A DNA stretch of 24,183 nucleotides from a virus: the IMG/VR virus record IMGVR_UViG_3300007276_000297, positions 1 to 24,183 of that record. One strand, 5' to 3'. Every line of letters begins with the position of its first letter. Position 1 is the stretch's first letter. The notes beneath the pieces are model-generated. The model had not been told where the DNA came from and ran no database searches. It saw only the letters and a list, made by a program, of their open reading frames with translations. Both the position numbers and the translations under genes were made by a program. Shown piece by piece: positions 1-7,841 of the stretch.

Positions 1-99
1 ATACTGACCAATACTAGAGGCGAGAAGTTCACGATTGAGCTTTTCAGCGATGACCCATCCAACCTCGAAATGATGATGGTAAAATTGGGTGAAGAATAA
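1..99 (+). CDS. 3' end of a gene truncated by the window edge
   Basis: An open frame runs from base 1 and ends with TAA at 97-99, giving the last 32 residues of a protein that starts outside the window. The tail is acidic and contains three consecutive Met codons near its end. The stop lies 14 bases before the next start, in the same orientation as all other genes, so it fits as the upstream member of the same transcription unit. Too little is visible to name a family. Confidence 0.6.
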   Translation: MLTNTRGEKFTIELFSDDPSNLEMMMVKLGEE

Positions 100-113
100 C
101 AAAGGGGTGACTA

Positions 114-428
114 ATGGACTACGAACTGTTGTTACACAAGTACATTGACCACGTAGCTATGTGTGACGGTGCCACATATATCCTGCGTTGCTCCGAGCCG
201 GTGTTCACCGTTGAGGAGATCGAGGAGCTGGAACGACTGGAGTCACTGCCCCGGCCGGATATAGATATGAGTACAGAAATTGCTGATGATGACCTCTTTC
301 AGTGTGCAGACTGCGGGGCAGAACTTGATATTGACGAGTCTATCCGCGTAGGTGCAGACCTGTCATGTGAACTATGCGTTGAACAAGCTGGGATCGAGGG
401 TATTCGCAGAGACGACGAGGGGGCATAG
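114..428 (+). CDS. small acidic zinc-ribbon protein, function unknown
   Basis: The product has 104 residues. An AAGGGGTG ribosome site precedes the ATG. Two CxxC knuckles are visible, CADC at C64/C67 and CELC at C85/C88, about 17 residues apart. That is the layout of a zinc ribbon or treble-clef finger. The rest is rich in Glu and Asp (a helical EEIEELERLE stretch near 34-43). Small zinc-knuckle proteins are common in phage early regions and often bind nucleic acid or a host protein, but nothing here identifies a partner. It overlaps the possible GTG start of the next gene by one base. The gene is secure; the zinc ribbon is likely; the function is not known. Confidence 0.8.
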   Translation: MDYELLLHKYIDHVAMCDGATYILRCSEPVFTVEEIEELERLESLPRPDIDMSTEIADDDLFQCADCGAELDIDESIRVGADLSCELCVEQAGIEGIRRDDEGA

Positions 429-463
429 TGCCTCGTCTAGGACTAACTAATAGAGATATAGAT

Positions 464-838
464 ATGAATGATTACAAAGTAAAATTGAGTCTCCCTGTTA
501 CCTACGAGTTCCTGTGTGACATCTTGACTACTGCTGCCGAAGGCGGCATTGGTTATTGGGCCAGCTATAGTCCTGAGCGAGACAAGGATTTAAATGTTTG
601 GTTAATACGTAACATTACAGACGATGACGATGAGCTTTTAGGTAAGGGGTTTGTGGAGCTTAAAGACATCACACGCGCACTGAGTAAGATCTGTTCGGGT
701 GATAGCGACCTGTGGTCAACGCAAGTCGCATATATAATGCGATGTGTGATGGACCCAGACGGAGGGGCTACGTTAGACGCAGATGACTGTGATGCTATCT
801 TACAGACAGCTCTGTTCGATGAAGTGATTTATGGGTAA
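464..838 (+). CDS. phage protein of unknown function, EGGIGYWAS-type
   Basis: From ATG 464 the product has 124 residues. A GTG at 428 (136 residues) is an alternative: it overlaps the previous stop and has GAGGGG upstream. I prefer ATG 464 because the sequence from MNDYKV onward looks like the natural start of this protein type. The motif AAEGGIGYWAS and the ending ALFDEVIYG resemble an uncharacterised family that I recall from phages of many hosts; this is from memory and was not searched. The protein looks soluble, with no signal peptide or membrane segment. Function unknown. Confidence 0.8.
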   Translation: MNDYKVKLSLPVTYEFLCDILTTAAEGGIGYWASYSPERDKDLNVWLIRNITDDDDELLGKGFVELKDITRALSKICSGDSDLWSTQVAYIMRCVMDPDGGATLDADDCDAILQTALFDEVIYG

Positions 839-856
839 TAAAGAGGATATGTATAT

Positions 857-1294
857 ATGAAAGATTACGTATATTTGGCGGGTCCGATGGAAGACGCCCA
901 ATATGAAGACATGGTGGGGTGGCGCAAATATGCAACTGCTTCGCTACTCACACATGACATCAATTGCCTAGACCCAACCCGACGTGTCTCATACCACGAG
1001 GAGTTACAAGGGGTTCTAGGTGCTGAGAGGCGCGTTATGAATGTCTCTCGGAGAATTTTTAAGCAGGATATGAAGGACATAGCGTCTAGTCGTGTCATTT
1101 TAGCAGACATTCGTAGGTCGTCAGGTAGAGGCACAGGGACCAGCATGGAACTTATGTTTGGTCATACTGAGCACAAGATCATGATTATGTGGGGTAGTAA
1201 AGAGGACTTTCCACACCCCTTTATTCAGTCAATGGCAACTGAGATCCACTATGATCTTAATGAAGCTATTGAGGCTGTGAAAGGATACTACTAA
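857..1294 (+). CDS. nucleoside 2-deoxyribosyltransferase-like protein
   Basis: The product has 145 residues. It opens with YLAGPM (residues 6-11), the N-terminal strand and loop of the nucleoside deoxyribosyltransferase superfamily, followed by an ILADIRR strand around D84. It then has GTSMELMFG (94-102), where the family places its catalytic Glu (E98 here). Members exchange bases on deoxynucleosides or hydrolyse deoxynucleotides. In phages they are usually read as salvage or modified-nucleotide enzymes, in line with the dCMP deaminase and reductase genes downstream. AAGAGGAT precedes the ATG. Length fits the short phage forms. Substrate cannot be read from the sequence. Confidence 0.75.
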   Translation: MKDYVYLAGPMEDAQYEDMVGWRKYATASLLTHDINCLDPTRRVSYHEELQGVLGAERRVMNVSRRIFKQDMKDIASSRVILADIRRSSGRGTGTSMELMFGHTEHKIMIMWGSKEDFPHPFIQSMATEIHYDLNEAIEAVKGYY

Positions 1295-1306
1295 AGTGGA
1301 GGTATT

Positions 1307-1696
1307 ATGCACATCTTGAGGATCTTTAAGAGTGTAGTGAAACATAAAAACCTGAACCCCTTCTCAGCCAAAGGAGACTACGTCGAGGGGGAAAATAATA
1401 AAGCGATTGGTTATATTGCGGAGCCTTTGTGGTATGTTAGGTTCACCAACTCTCATGGGAACTCTGAGTCATTCGCTGGCGGAAGTATCAAGAAGTATGG
1501 GCCCTTCTATTTTGCAAGAGGTCGAGCCTACGGGTACTTAGATGATAAGGCCACTGATGAAGGTGTGCCTATACTTGCTATAGCTTTCCTTCGCAAGAAA
1601 AGCGAGCAGATAACGGTATTTATACCTAAGAGAACTCAATACGTAAAAATAACAGCTCAATATTTGGAGAAAAGAAGAGATGCCCTACGCAGATAG
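1307..1696 (+). CDS. hypothetical protein, 129 residues
   Basis: GTGGAGG sits seven bases before the ATG, a strong ribosome site. The product is basic, with alternating hydrophobic and charged residues that suggest a mainly beta fold in the middle (WYVRFTNS, GPFYFARGRAYGYL) and a Lys/Arg-rich C-terminal helix. No signal peptide, membrane span or known motif is visible. Its last 17 bases overlap the next gene, so the two are probably translationally linked. I do not recognise a family. Confidence 0.75.
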   Translation: MHILRIFKSVVKHKNLNPFSAKGDYVEGENNKAIGYIAEPLWYVRFTNSHGNSESFAGGSIKKYGPFYFARGRAYGYLDDKATDEGVPILAIAFLRKKSEQITVFIPKRTQYVKITAQYLEKRRDALRR

Positions 1697-1988
1697 ATCC
1701 AGCGAAAATACAGCAGTCAACCCCGCACATTACCGTATCATCCCAAAGGAGGCTTACGAGAGGTTCCCAAGCGGATTACAGTATCAGGATATCATGCTGT
1801 ACGTGCTGTTAGGTCACGACCCACGGGTCGCTAACTTAATGGCTCAAACTTTCAAATATATGTTCCGTGCAGGAAAGAAAGACCCCCTACTGCAAGAGTT
1901 AGAAAAGGCCGCTTGGTATCTGAACTACCTAATTAACGAAGTGGTCAAAGATGACGAAAACCTCAGAAACCAACAAAGAGAAGACTAA
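1680..1988 (+). CDS. DUF3310 family protein
   Basis: The product has 102 residues. The N-terminal VNPAHYR (13-19) and the later FKYMFRAGKKDPLLQELEKA match the usual DUF3310 pattern: an HY near the start, a K-Y-x-x-R-x-GKK helix, then an ELEKAAWYL helix. DUF3310 proteins are widespread in phages, often near nucleotide-metabolism or replication genes. Their biochemical role is not settled, although some are labelled nucleotide-kinase-like. The start lies inside the previous gene with GGAGAAAAGAAGAG just upstream. It ends one base before the next start. Confidence 0.8.
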   Translation: MPYADRSSENTAVNPAHYRIIPKEAYERFPSGLQYQDIMLYVLLGHDPRVANLMAQTFKYMFRAGKKDPLLQELEKAAWYLNYLINEVVKDDENLRNQQRED

Positions 1989-1989
1989 C

Positions 1990-2724
1990 ATGAGCTATAT
2001 TGCGACAGCAGAACCTAGTGAAGTTATCAAAGACTCCCCTATATACAAAGCCAGAGAGAGAAAGCTTAAGAGTTTAGTGCGCATGTTCAGTAATTACTTC
2101 AGAACAAAAGAACTTTATATAGCTGGAGGTCAGATTCGGGATTTGCTTTTAGAACGAGAGCCAGCAGACATAGATGTCTTTTTACCTCTTCCAGAAGGAT
2201 TCGATGAGGAGCTCTTGCTACCTTTGGTTAGCGGGTTAACTGGAATCTCAAATGTAAAAGAGATAGTACCTGAGAAAAACTGTGAGAACCTTTTAAAAAG
2301 AGGGGATGGCACGAGAAGTTATCCCGGCAACCTAATCGTGTTTGACAGCATCCTAAACTCCTCCTTTCAGAATTACTCACCTAATGACTTGCTAAACCTT
2401 TGGAATACTGATGAACAAGTGCAATTTATATTCACCAAGGACGTATCTCCAAAATATTATATTACTAATGAAATGTGTTGTAACTTATCTAAAGCTTGGA
2501 TTGGCCCCGACGGAAATATCGCTGTTAGTGCGGACTTTGCCAGAGGAGTATGGAATAAGCAACTAAGATTTGATTGGACTTGGAATAACTATCATGCAAA
2601 CTGGGCTTATGTTAATAAGATGATAGAGAAATTTCCTGATTATGAAATTAATTCTAGTACACAAGAGGGCTTAAACCTTTGGCGAAAGAAGCAGCATGAG
2701 GGAGCAGGGATTAATAGAGAGTAA
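1990..2724 (+). CDS. nucleotidyltransferase (Pol beta / CCA-adding head-domain type)
   Basis: From ATG 1990 the product has 244 residues; an in-frame ATG at 1951 would add 13 residues overlapping DUF3310, and I judge it less likely. AGGQIRD (residues 45-51) followed by ADIDVFL (59-65) is the classic GG-x-x-RD...DxD signature of the polymerase-beta nucleotidyltransferase superfamily. D60 and D62 would bind metal, and D119 in a later strand is a candidate third carboxylate. Superfamily members add nucleotides to tRNA, RNA or proteins. The C-terminal half (FDWTWNN, residues 194-200) is not recognised, and the RNA-binding domains of bacterial CCA enzymes are absent. The target is unknown. It lies six bases upstream of the polymerase gene. 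Confidence 0.75.
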   Translation: MSYIATAEPSEVIKDSPIYKARERKLKSLVRMFSNYFRTKELYIAGGQIRDLLLEREPADIDVFLPLPEGFDEELLLPLVSGLTGISNVKEIVPEKNCENLLKRGDGTRSYPGNLIVFDSILNSSFQNYSPNDLLNLWNTDEQVQFIFTKDVSPKYYITNEMCCNLSKAWIGPDGNIAVSADFARGVWNKQLRFDWTWNNYHANWAYVNKMIEKFPDYEINSSTQEGLNLWRKKQHEGAGINRE

Positions 2725-2730
2725 TCAAGT

Positions 2731-4647
2731 ATGAAGATAGTTTTCGACTTGGAGGGCAATGGTCTTCTGCGAAAAGAAAGACTTAACCCCCCTATAAACA
2801 AGGTCTGGATGATTGTCACGAAAGACATCAAGACAGAACAAGAGTATATATTTTGTAATGAATATTATCAGGAGAATAAGAAGGATCCTTATGTGCGCCC
2901 TCTGAAAGCATTCAGAAAACATTTCGATGATGCCGAGGAGATCATAGGCCATAATATTATTCAGTACGACCTTCCTGTTATGAAGAAGATACTTGACTGG
3001 GTTCCTAGTGTCGATCTTACTGTAAGAGATACACTACTAATGTCTCAAGTATTGAACTACCTCCGATTTGGTGGGCAACATAGCTTGAAGCTATGGGGTG
3101 AATACTTGGGCTTTCCCAAGCCCGAGCATGAAGACTGGATGAACTACAGTGAAGACATGATTAAGCGTTGTAGGGATGATGTGACCCTAAGCTTGAGGGT
3201 GTACAGGGTTCTCGCAAGGGAGCTCACTGAGTTCCTAAAGTCTTCTAAGAATCCTGAGTACATGAGAAAGAGTATGAGGGTAGAGCACGTACTGGCCGAA
3301 TTCCAAGCGAAAGCTACGGAAACAGGTTGGGTGTTTAACAAGGAGCGAGCTTTTGAGTTGAAAGAAGAGATGGAGCAGCAGCTGGAAGAGACTACCGCCA
3401 TCCTCCTGCCTAAGATGAGACCTTTCCTCAAAATAGTAGCTAAAAAACACCCAAATGGTACTTATATGGTATCAAAGCCTGAATACAGGTTGGACGGGAA
3501 ATATAAGAAGCCTAGTCTGAATCACTTCAAAGAGCCGGGTTATTGCCAGATACTACCTGAAGATGCTTTCCCTAGCCCTAAGCTAGCCGGGGAGTACATC
3601 AAGGTGAGGTATGATGATCCTGATTTGAACTCTATTGACCACATCAAGCAGCATCTTTATAATATAGGATGGGAACCTCTTGATTGGAACTGGGAGAAGA
3701 ACACCAAGACAGGGAAGTTCACTAAGAAATCACCGAAGGTCTGTAAAGAGTCTCTATATGCTCTAGGGGATGATGGGGTGATGATCCACAACTTCCTTTC
3801 TACTCGATCGAGATTAGGTATCTTGAAGGGTTGGTTAGCAAGCACTGATGAACAAGGGAGGATCCACGGTGACATGTTTGTTATCGGTACCCCTACTGGA
3901 CGGAGCTCTCACAAGATTGTTGTGAATGTCCCCGGTCTTGATGCCCTGTGGGGACCCCAAATGAGAGGATTGTTTGGTGTAGAAGCAGGACGTAAAGTAG
4001 TAGGGGCAGACTCAGCTGGTAACCAGTTTAGAGCATTATGTCACTACATTAAGGACGATGACTTTACTGACACCGTGATCAATGGTGATGTACACCAGAA
4101 GAACGCTGATATCTTAGGTTGTAATAGACCTACAGCTAAGCCGTGGATTTATGCTTTCCTTTTTGGAGCAGGCCTAGAGAAGCTAGGTTTGATTTTAACA
4201 GGGAAGAGAGACAAGAAAGCGGGTTCAGAGTCTAAAAGTAAGTTTGCTAAGGCTATACCCGGTTACAAAGATCTTGTAGATAAGCTTTATGCCATTATAA
4301 ATAACTCCGAGAATCAAGGGCGGAAGCCTAGTATTCCTGCGCTAGATGGTCGTCGAATCTACTTGGACTCATCTCACAAAGCACTCAACTACCTCTTGCA
4401 ATCAGCAGAAGGTATTACTTGTAAGGCAGCTGTAGCATATGCTTGGGCGAAGTTTAAAGAAGAAAGCATTGATGCTGTCCCTCTGATCTTCTACCATGAT
4501 GAGATGCAGTGGTCTGTAAAAGAGGAGCAGGCCAAGAGAGCCGCTGAAATTTCAGCTGAAGCTTTCCGAGAGGCCCCTAAATGGTATGGTGTCATGTGTA
4601 TGGATGGTGAGTCTATGATTGGAAACAATTGGGCTGAAACGCACTAG
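2731..4647 (+). CDS. family A DNA polymerase with 3'-5' exonuclease domain (T7 gp5-like)
   Basis: This is the 638-residue replicative DNA polymerase. Exonuclease motifs: FDLEGN (D6, E8), GHNIIQYD (N75, D80) and RCRDDV (D150). Polymerase motif A is ADSAGNQFR (D427), motif B runs from R466 and K470 to Y474 in the O-helix (KPWIYAFLFGAG), and motif C is YHDEMQ (H589, D590, E591). GDVH at 452-455 also matches T7. Tyr at 474 is equivalent to E. coli residue 762, as in T7. The protein is about 66 residues shorter than T7 gp5 (704), so the thioredoxin-binding loop may be reduced or absent; this is inference. Two departures stand out: motif A has Gln432 where Glu is usual, and exonuclease motif III has Arg146 where Tyr is usual. 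Confidence 0.95.
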   Translation: MKIVFDLEGNGLLRKERLNPPINKVWMIVTKDIKTEQEYIFCNEYYQENKKDPYVRPLKAFRKHFDDAEEIIGHNIIQYDLPVMKKILDWVPSVDLTVRDTLLMSQVLNYLRFGGQHSLKLWGEYLGFPKPEHEDWMNYSEDMIKRCRDDVTLSLRVYRVLARELTEFLKSSKNPEYMRKSMRVEHVLAEFQAKATETGWVFNKERAFELKEEMEQQLEETTAILLPKMRPFLKIVAKKHPNGTYMVSKPEYRLDGKYKKPSLNHFKEPGYCQILPEDAFPSPKLAGEYIKVRYDDPDLNSIDHIKQHLYNIGWEPLDWNWEKNTKTGKFTKKSPKVCKESLYALGDDGVMIHNFLSTRSRLGILKGWLASTDEQGRIHGDMFVIGTPTGRSSHKIVVNVPGLDALWGPQMRGLFGVEAGRKVVGADSAGNQFRALCHYIKDDDFTDTVINGDVHQKNADILGCNRPTAKPWIYAFLFGAGLEKLGLILTGKRDKKAGSESKSKFAKAIPGYKDLVDKLYAIINNSENQGRKPSIPALDGRRIYLDSSHKALNYLLQSAEGITCKAAVAYAWAKFKEESIDAVPLIFYHDEMQWSVKEEQAKRAAEISAEAFREAPKWYGVMCMDGESMIGNNWAETH

Positions 4648-4656
4648 GAGTACACT

Positions 4657-4749
4657 ATGAGCAACCACGCAATCTAGTATGATTGTGAACTCTGTGGTCA
4701 CAAGTGGTCACAGGACCAAGGGGTGTTGAATAAATCAATCACTCTATAG
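4657..4749 (+). pseudogene. small CxxC-containing frame split by an in-frame amber codon
   Basis: GGAG at 4647-4650 sits seven bases before ATG 4657. The frame reads six codons, then TAG at 4675-4677, then 23 more codons to TAG 4747. The part after the amber codon reads YDCELCGHKWSQ, which looks like one half of a zinc ribbon. As the upstream SD and the protein-like frame agree in phase, the simplest reading is a small zinc-knuckle gene inactivated by a nonsense mutation. Alternatives are amber read-through or a chance frame. TAG is a normal terminator elsewhere here (the polymerase gene ends in TAG). Confidence 0.35.
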
Positions 4750-4769
4750 ACCAATAAAAATAGAGAGTG
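4740..4769 (+). promoter_or_regulatory. inverted repeat covering the ribosome site of the exonuclease gene
   Basis: CACTCT at 4740-4745 pairs with AGAGTG at 4764-4769 (or CTCTAT with ATAGAG, slightly shifted). The 3' arm contains the AGAGAG that would be the ribosome site for ATG 4774. A hairpin here could limit translation or serve as an RNase III-type processing site, as between T7 genes. The stem is short and AT-rich, so this is tentative. Confidence 0.3.
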
Positions 4770-4773
4770 TTAT

Positions 4774-5505
4774 ATGTTAACATTGATAGTAGATGGAGAT
4801 CCTTTACTATTTAGGTGTGGATGGGGCTCTAAAAGCCTAAACCATGCATTTAAGAAATACGAGAAGGCTCTACAAGATATCAAGAATTGTTGTTTTAATA
4901 TTGACAGCACTAAGATTGCGGTATTTGGTGATTCTAACTTTAGGGTGGCATTCTGCCCTAAGTATAAGTCTGGTACCGGGAGAAAGAAGGCTAAAGAGAA
5001 GAACCCTAACTACTTCCTGTTGAGAAAGAAATTAGTTGAGGAGGGGTTAGTCACCCCTGCTCATGGTATGGAAGCTGATGACCTAGTGAGAATCTGGGCT
5101 GAAGAAGAGAAAGCCAAAGGGAATGACTATATAATTGCCAGTATTGATAAAGATCTACACTGTATTGAAGGAACACATTACCTGATTCACAGAGATGCTT
5201 TCTTACATATGAGTGAGGATGAAGCGGATCTACACTACTGGACACAGGTGCTAACTGGAGACTCTGTGGATGATATCCCCGGCTTATGGATGGTAGGTCC
5301 TGTGAAAGCTGGTAAGATCCTAGAGGGAGCTACCACCAGCAAAGAACGGAAGCAAAGAGTCATCGATGCGTACTATGATGCACATGGAGTTGACTGGAAG
5401 GAAAATATGATGCACACGGGTACTTTGATTCACATCATGAGGACCCCAACAGACATGTTTTCCTTGCAGGATACAGACAAACCGAGTGAGTCGGAGGATG
5501 GGTAA
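4774..5505 (+). CDS. 5'-3' exonuclease, FEN family (T7 gp6-like)
   Basis: The product has 243 residues. It carries the metal-binding acids of the flap endonuclease family in order: VDGDP (D7, D9), MEADDLV (E100, D102, D103), SIDKDLH (D125, D127) and TGDSVDDIPG (D163, D166, D167). The last runs into the helix-3-turn-helix segment IPGLWMVGPVKAGKIL. In T7 the equivalent enzyme removes RNA primers and degrades host DNA. The position between polymerase and primase-helicase fits. The length is somewhat short of T7 gp6. A hairpin overlaps its ribosome site and its end overlaps the next gene. Confidence 0.9.
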   Translation: MLTLIVDGDPLLFRCGWGSKSLNHAFKKYEKALQDIKNCCFNIDSTKIAVFGDSNFRVAFCPKYKSGTGRKKAKEKNPNYFLLRKKLVEEGLVTPAHGMEADDLVRIWAEEEKAKGNDYIIASIDKDLHCIEGTHYLIHRDAFLHMSEDEADLHYWTQVLTGDSVDDIPGLWMVGPVKAGKILEGATTSKERKQRVIDAYYDAHGVDWKENMMHTGTLIHIMRTPTDMFSLQDTDKPSESEDG

Positions 5506-6010
5506 ATTTACAGCTAAGAAAGATTATATCAAAAGGGACTTAGGTCACTGGGTATATACAGGCGTAAACGTAGACATCTCTCAGTACTTTGGGTTTGTGT
5601 ACTTGGTAATTAATAAGACCAAGAACAAGTTCTACATCGGGAAGAAGCAACTCTGGACGTATAAGAAGAACACCTACACTAAGACCGGGAAATCATTCTG
5701 GAGATCCTACAAGACTTCCTCTGTCCAACTACAATTGGATGAGAAAGAAGGAGATGATATGTCTTACCACATACTAGGTGTGTTTCAGACAAGAGCTTGG
5801 TGCAATTATAGTGAAGCTTGGTTGCAGATGGTATTATGTACTATCACCGATCGGGACACTAGTGGACAGAGAAAATGGTATAATAATCAGGTAGCGCCTA
5901 TCCGTTATATACCTAAAGAAGACCATGCCCAACACGAAACGATGAACAAGGCTGCTAAGAAGTCAGAAGCACTTGTCAAGAAGTACGGACATTTAGAGGT
6001 AATAGAATAA
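5498..6010 (+). CDS. GIY-YIG-type endonuclease
   Basis: From ATG 5498 the product has 170 residues; a GTG at 5486 would add four. The first motif is FGFVYLV (31-37) followed by KFYIGKKQ (44-51), the two strands that define GIY-YIG nucleases. FWRSYKTSS follows, similar to the W-x-x-Y-x-x-SS stretch of T4-type family members. The Glu in NYSEAWLQ and the Asn pair in WYNNQ are candidates for the catalytic Glu and Asn. Such proteins act as homing endonucleases or, like T4 endonuclease II, in host-DNA breakdown. The ORF overlaps the exonuclease stop. GGAGG abuts the ATG, so initiation may rely on coupling. Confidence 0.75.
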   Translation: MGKFTAKKDYIKRDLGHWVYTGVNVDISQYFGFVYLVINKTKNKFYIGKKQLWTYKKNTYTKTGKSFWRSYKTSSVQLQLDEKEGDDMSYHILGVFQTRAWCNYSEAWLQMVLCTITDRDTSGQRKWYNNQVAPIRYIPKEDHAQHETMNKAAKKSEALVKKYGHLEVIE

Positions 6011-6195
6011 TGAATTTTTTAAAATTTACGATAGGTGGACTGATCATCATGACCATAAGCTGGAGCGTTATAGCTGTTCCTTATGCAGTGATTACCGGGA
6101 CTCCTTTATCCCCATTTAGTATATTCTGCTGGGGAGCCGCAGCCGCCTACACAACTGCTTTTATAGTAGGTAGTGGAAAAGACAGTAAGGAGTAA
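6010..6195 (+). CDS. small two-span membrane protein
   Basis: The product has 61 residues. Its start overlaps the previous stop as TAATG. Two hydrophobic stretches, about residues 7-30 and 36-54, are separated by a short PLSP turn, and the last residues are charged (GKDSKE), so both ends probably face the cytoplasm. No signal-peptidase site is obvious. It lies between nuclease and helicase genes rather than in the lysis area, so a holin role is not favoured. It might anchor a replication or nucleotide complex at the membrane, but nothing shows this. Confidence 0.7.
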   Translation: MNFLKFTIGGLIIMTISWSVIAVPYAVITGTPLSPFSIFCWGAAAAYTTAFIVGSGKDSKE

Positions 6196-6196
6196 T

Positions 6197-7840
6197 ATGG
6201 CAGATCAGAAAAGCCAGTTTTTAGGGCACATGGAGTGTAGTGAGTGTAACAGTAGTGACGCAGTAGCTGTGTACGAAGAAGGACCAGCTAAATGTTTTGC
6301 CTGTGACCACGTACACCCTAACCCTAACGACCCTAGTAAGATAACCAAGAAGCCTACTCCAAGTAAAGGTACGTCCAAGCTAACGCTGTTCGATGTATCT
6401 AACTTCTCCGTAAGGGGGTTCAAGGAAAGAAACCTACCCAAAGACATTACTGATTTCTTTGATGTTAAGGTTGGAGTAGACGGTAACAATAACATTATCC
6501 AACACTATTACCCTTATGGTGTGGAGGAGACCGTAGGATACAAAGTAAGGGAAGTAGCTACAAAGGACTTTTGGGCTGTCGGAACTATAGAAGGACTGTT
6601 TGGACAACAGAAATTCAATGGTGGGAAGCGTTTAGTTATCACAGAAGGCGAACTAGACGCCATGTCTGTGGCATACGCTTATTATCAAAGATATCAGAAG
6701 ATATACCCGGTTGTATCACTCCCAAGTGCTACGGGTATTAAACACCTCCTCAAACAAAGAGACTGGGTGAGAGGCTTCGATGAAGTCGTACTGATGCTGG
6801 ATAACGACGAAGCTGGTAATAAGGCCTTAGCAGAAGCGTGCAAGGTAGTGGGTGTGGACAAGGTGAAGATTGCCAAATTGCCTAAGAAAGATCCAAACCA
6901 GACACTACTAGAACATGGGCATAAAACGATCTTGGAATCTATCTGGGATGCCCAACCGTGGTCTCCCTCTGGTATTCTCCAAGGGGAACAGCTATGGGAT
7001 AAGTTCCTAGATCGTAAGAATATAGAGTCTATTGCGTTACCAGACTGCCTTCGTGGGATCAATGAGTTGACCAAAGGTATTAGGTTTGGAGAAGTAGACT
7101 TATTTACTTCAGGGACAGGTTCAGGTAAGTCTACTTTGATTAAAGAGATTATACTACACCTTGCGGAGACCACAGAGGATGCTGTTGGTATCGTATCATT
7201 AGAGGAAGATCCCGGTGATACTGTGCAGAAACTAGTCCAAATGGTGCTGCAACAGAACCTAACGGAAGTAGATGTGGATGAAGCAGAGGAACGAGAGGCG
7301 TTCGAATCAATCTTTAGCAATGGGCAAGTCAAGATGCTAGACCATCAAGGTTCTGTGTCTGATGACTCCCTAATGGACAAGATTGAGACTCTATGTTTAA
7401 TGGGTTGTAAATACATTATACTAGACCACCTGACTATCGCAGTGTCTGAAACAGAAGTATTTGATGCAAACGCTGCGGTGGATAAGGTCATGTCTGATTT
7501 ATTGAAAAATGCAAAGAAACATAAAGTGTGGATGGGAGTCATATCCCACCTTCGTAAGACAAAGCAAGACTCTACCTCTTTTGAGGAGGGACGAATGCCT
7601 TCGATGGATGACATTAAAGGCTCTGGGTCCGTAAAACAAATCAGTTTCCAGATAATAGCATTTTCTAGAAATACTGTAGCAGAAAGTTTGACGGAAAGAA
7701 ACACTATCAAAATTAGAGTACTGAAGTCACGGCATACCGGGAAAACCGGGGATGCGGGTGGTGCTTTGTATAATCATGAGACTTGTAGGTTATCTTTCGT
7801 GGATAAGAATAATGAGTTCGAACTAGAACCGGAATTATAA
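6197..7840 (+). CDS. bifunctional DNA primase-helicase (T7 gp4-like)
   Basis: The product has 547 residues, starting at ATG 6197 behind a strong TAAGGAG; an upstream in-frame start overlaps the membrane gene and lacks such a site. The N-terminal zinc ribbon is CSEC (C14, C17) and CFAC (C33, C36). The TOPRIM primase core is VITEGELDA (Glu near 150) and MLDNDEAG (202-204). The helicase part has Walker A GTGSGKST (306-313), IVSLEE (H1a), Walker B YIILDHL (D410) and SHLRK near 451. It makes primers and unwinds DNA at the fork with the polymerase upstream. All key residues are present. Length is close to T7 gp4 (566). Confidence 0.95.
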   Translation: MADQKSQFLGHMECSECNSSDAVAVYEEGPAKCFACDHVHPNPNDPSKITKKPTPSKGTSKLTLFDVSNFSVRGFKERNLPKDITDFFDVKVGVDGNNNIIQHYYPYGVEETVGYKVREVATKDFWAVGTIEGLFGQQKFNGGKRLVITEGELDAMSVAYAYYQRYQKIYPVVSLPSATGIKHLLKQRDWVRGFDEVVLMLDNDEAGNKALAEACKVVGVDKVKIAKLPKKDPNQTLLEHGHKTILESIWDAQPWSPSGILQGEQLWDKFLDRKNIESIALPDCLRGINELTKGIRFGEVDLFTSGTGSGKSTLIKEIILHLAETTEDAVGIVSLEEDPGDTVQKLVQMVLQQNLTEVDVDEAEEREAFESIFSNGQVKMLDHQGSVSDDSLMDKIETLCLMGCKYIILDHLTIAVSETEVFDANAAVDKVMSDLLKNAKKHKVWMGVISHLRKTKQDSTSFEEGRMPSMDDIKGSGSVKQISFQIIAFSRNTVAESLTERNTIKIRVLKSRHTGKTGDAGGALYNHETCRLSFVDKNNEFELEPEL

Positions 7841-7841
7841 T

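Noticed and set aside
6694-7332. Long reverse-strand frame (212 codons) inside the primase-helicase gene
   Set aside because: It lies wholly within a gene with all motifs intact, is Ser/Thr/Pro-rich like a typical shadow frame, and has no matching gene order on that strand.
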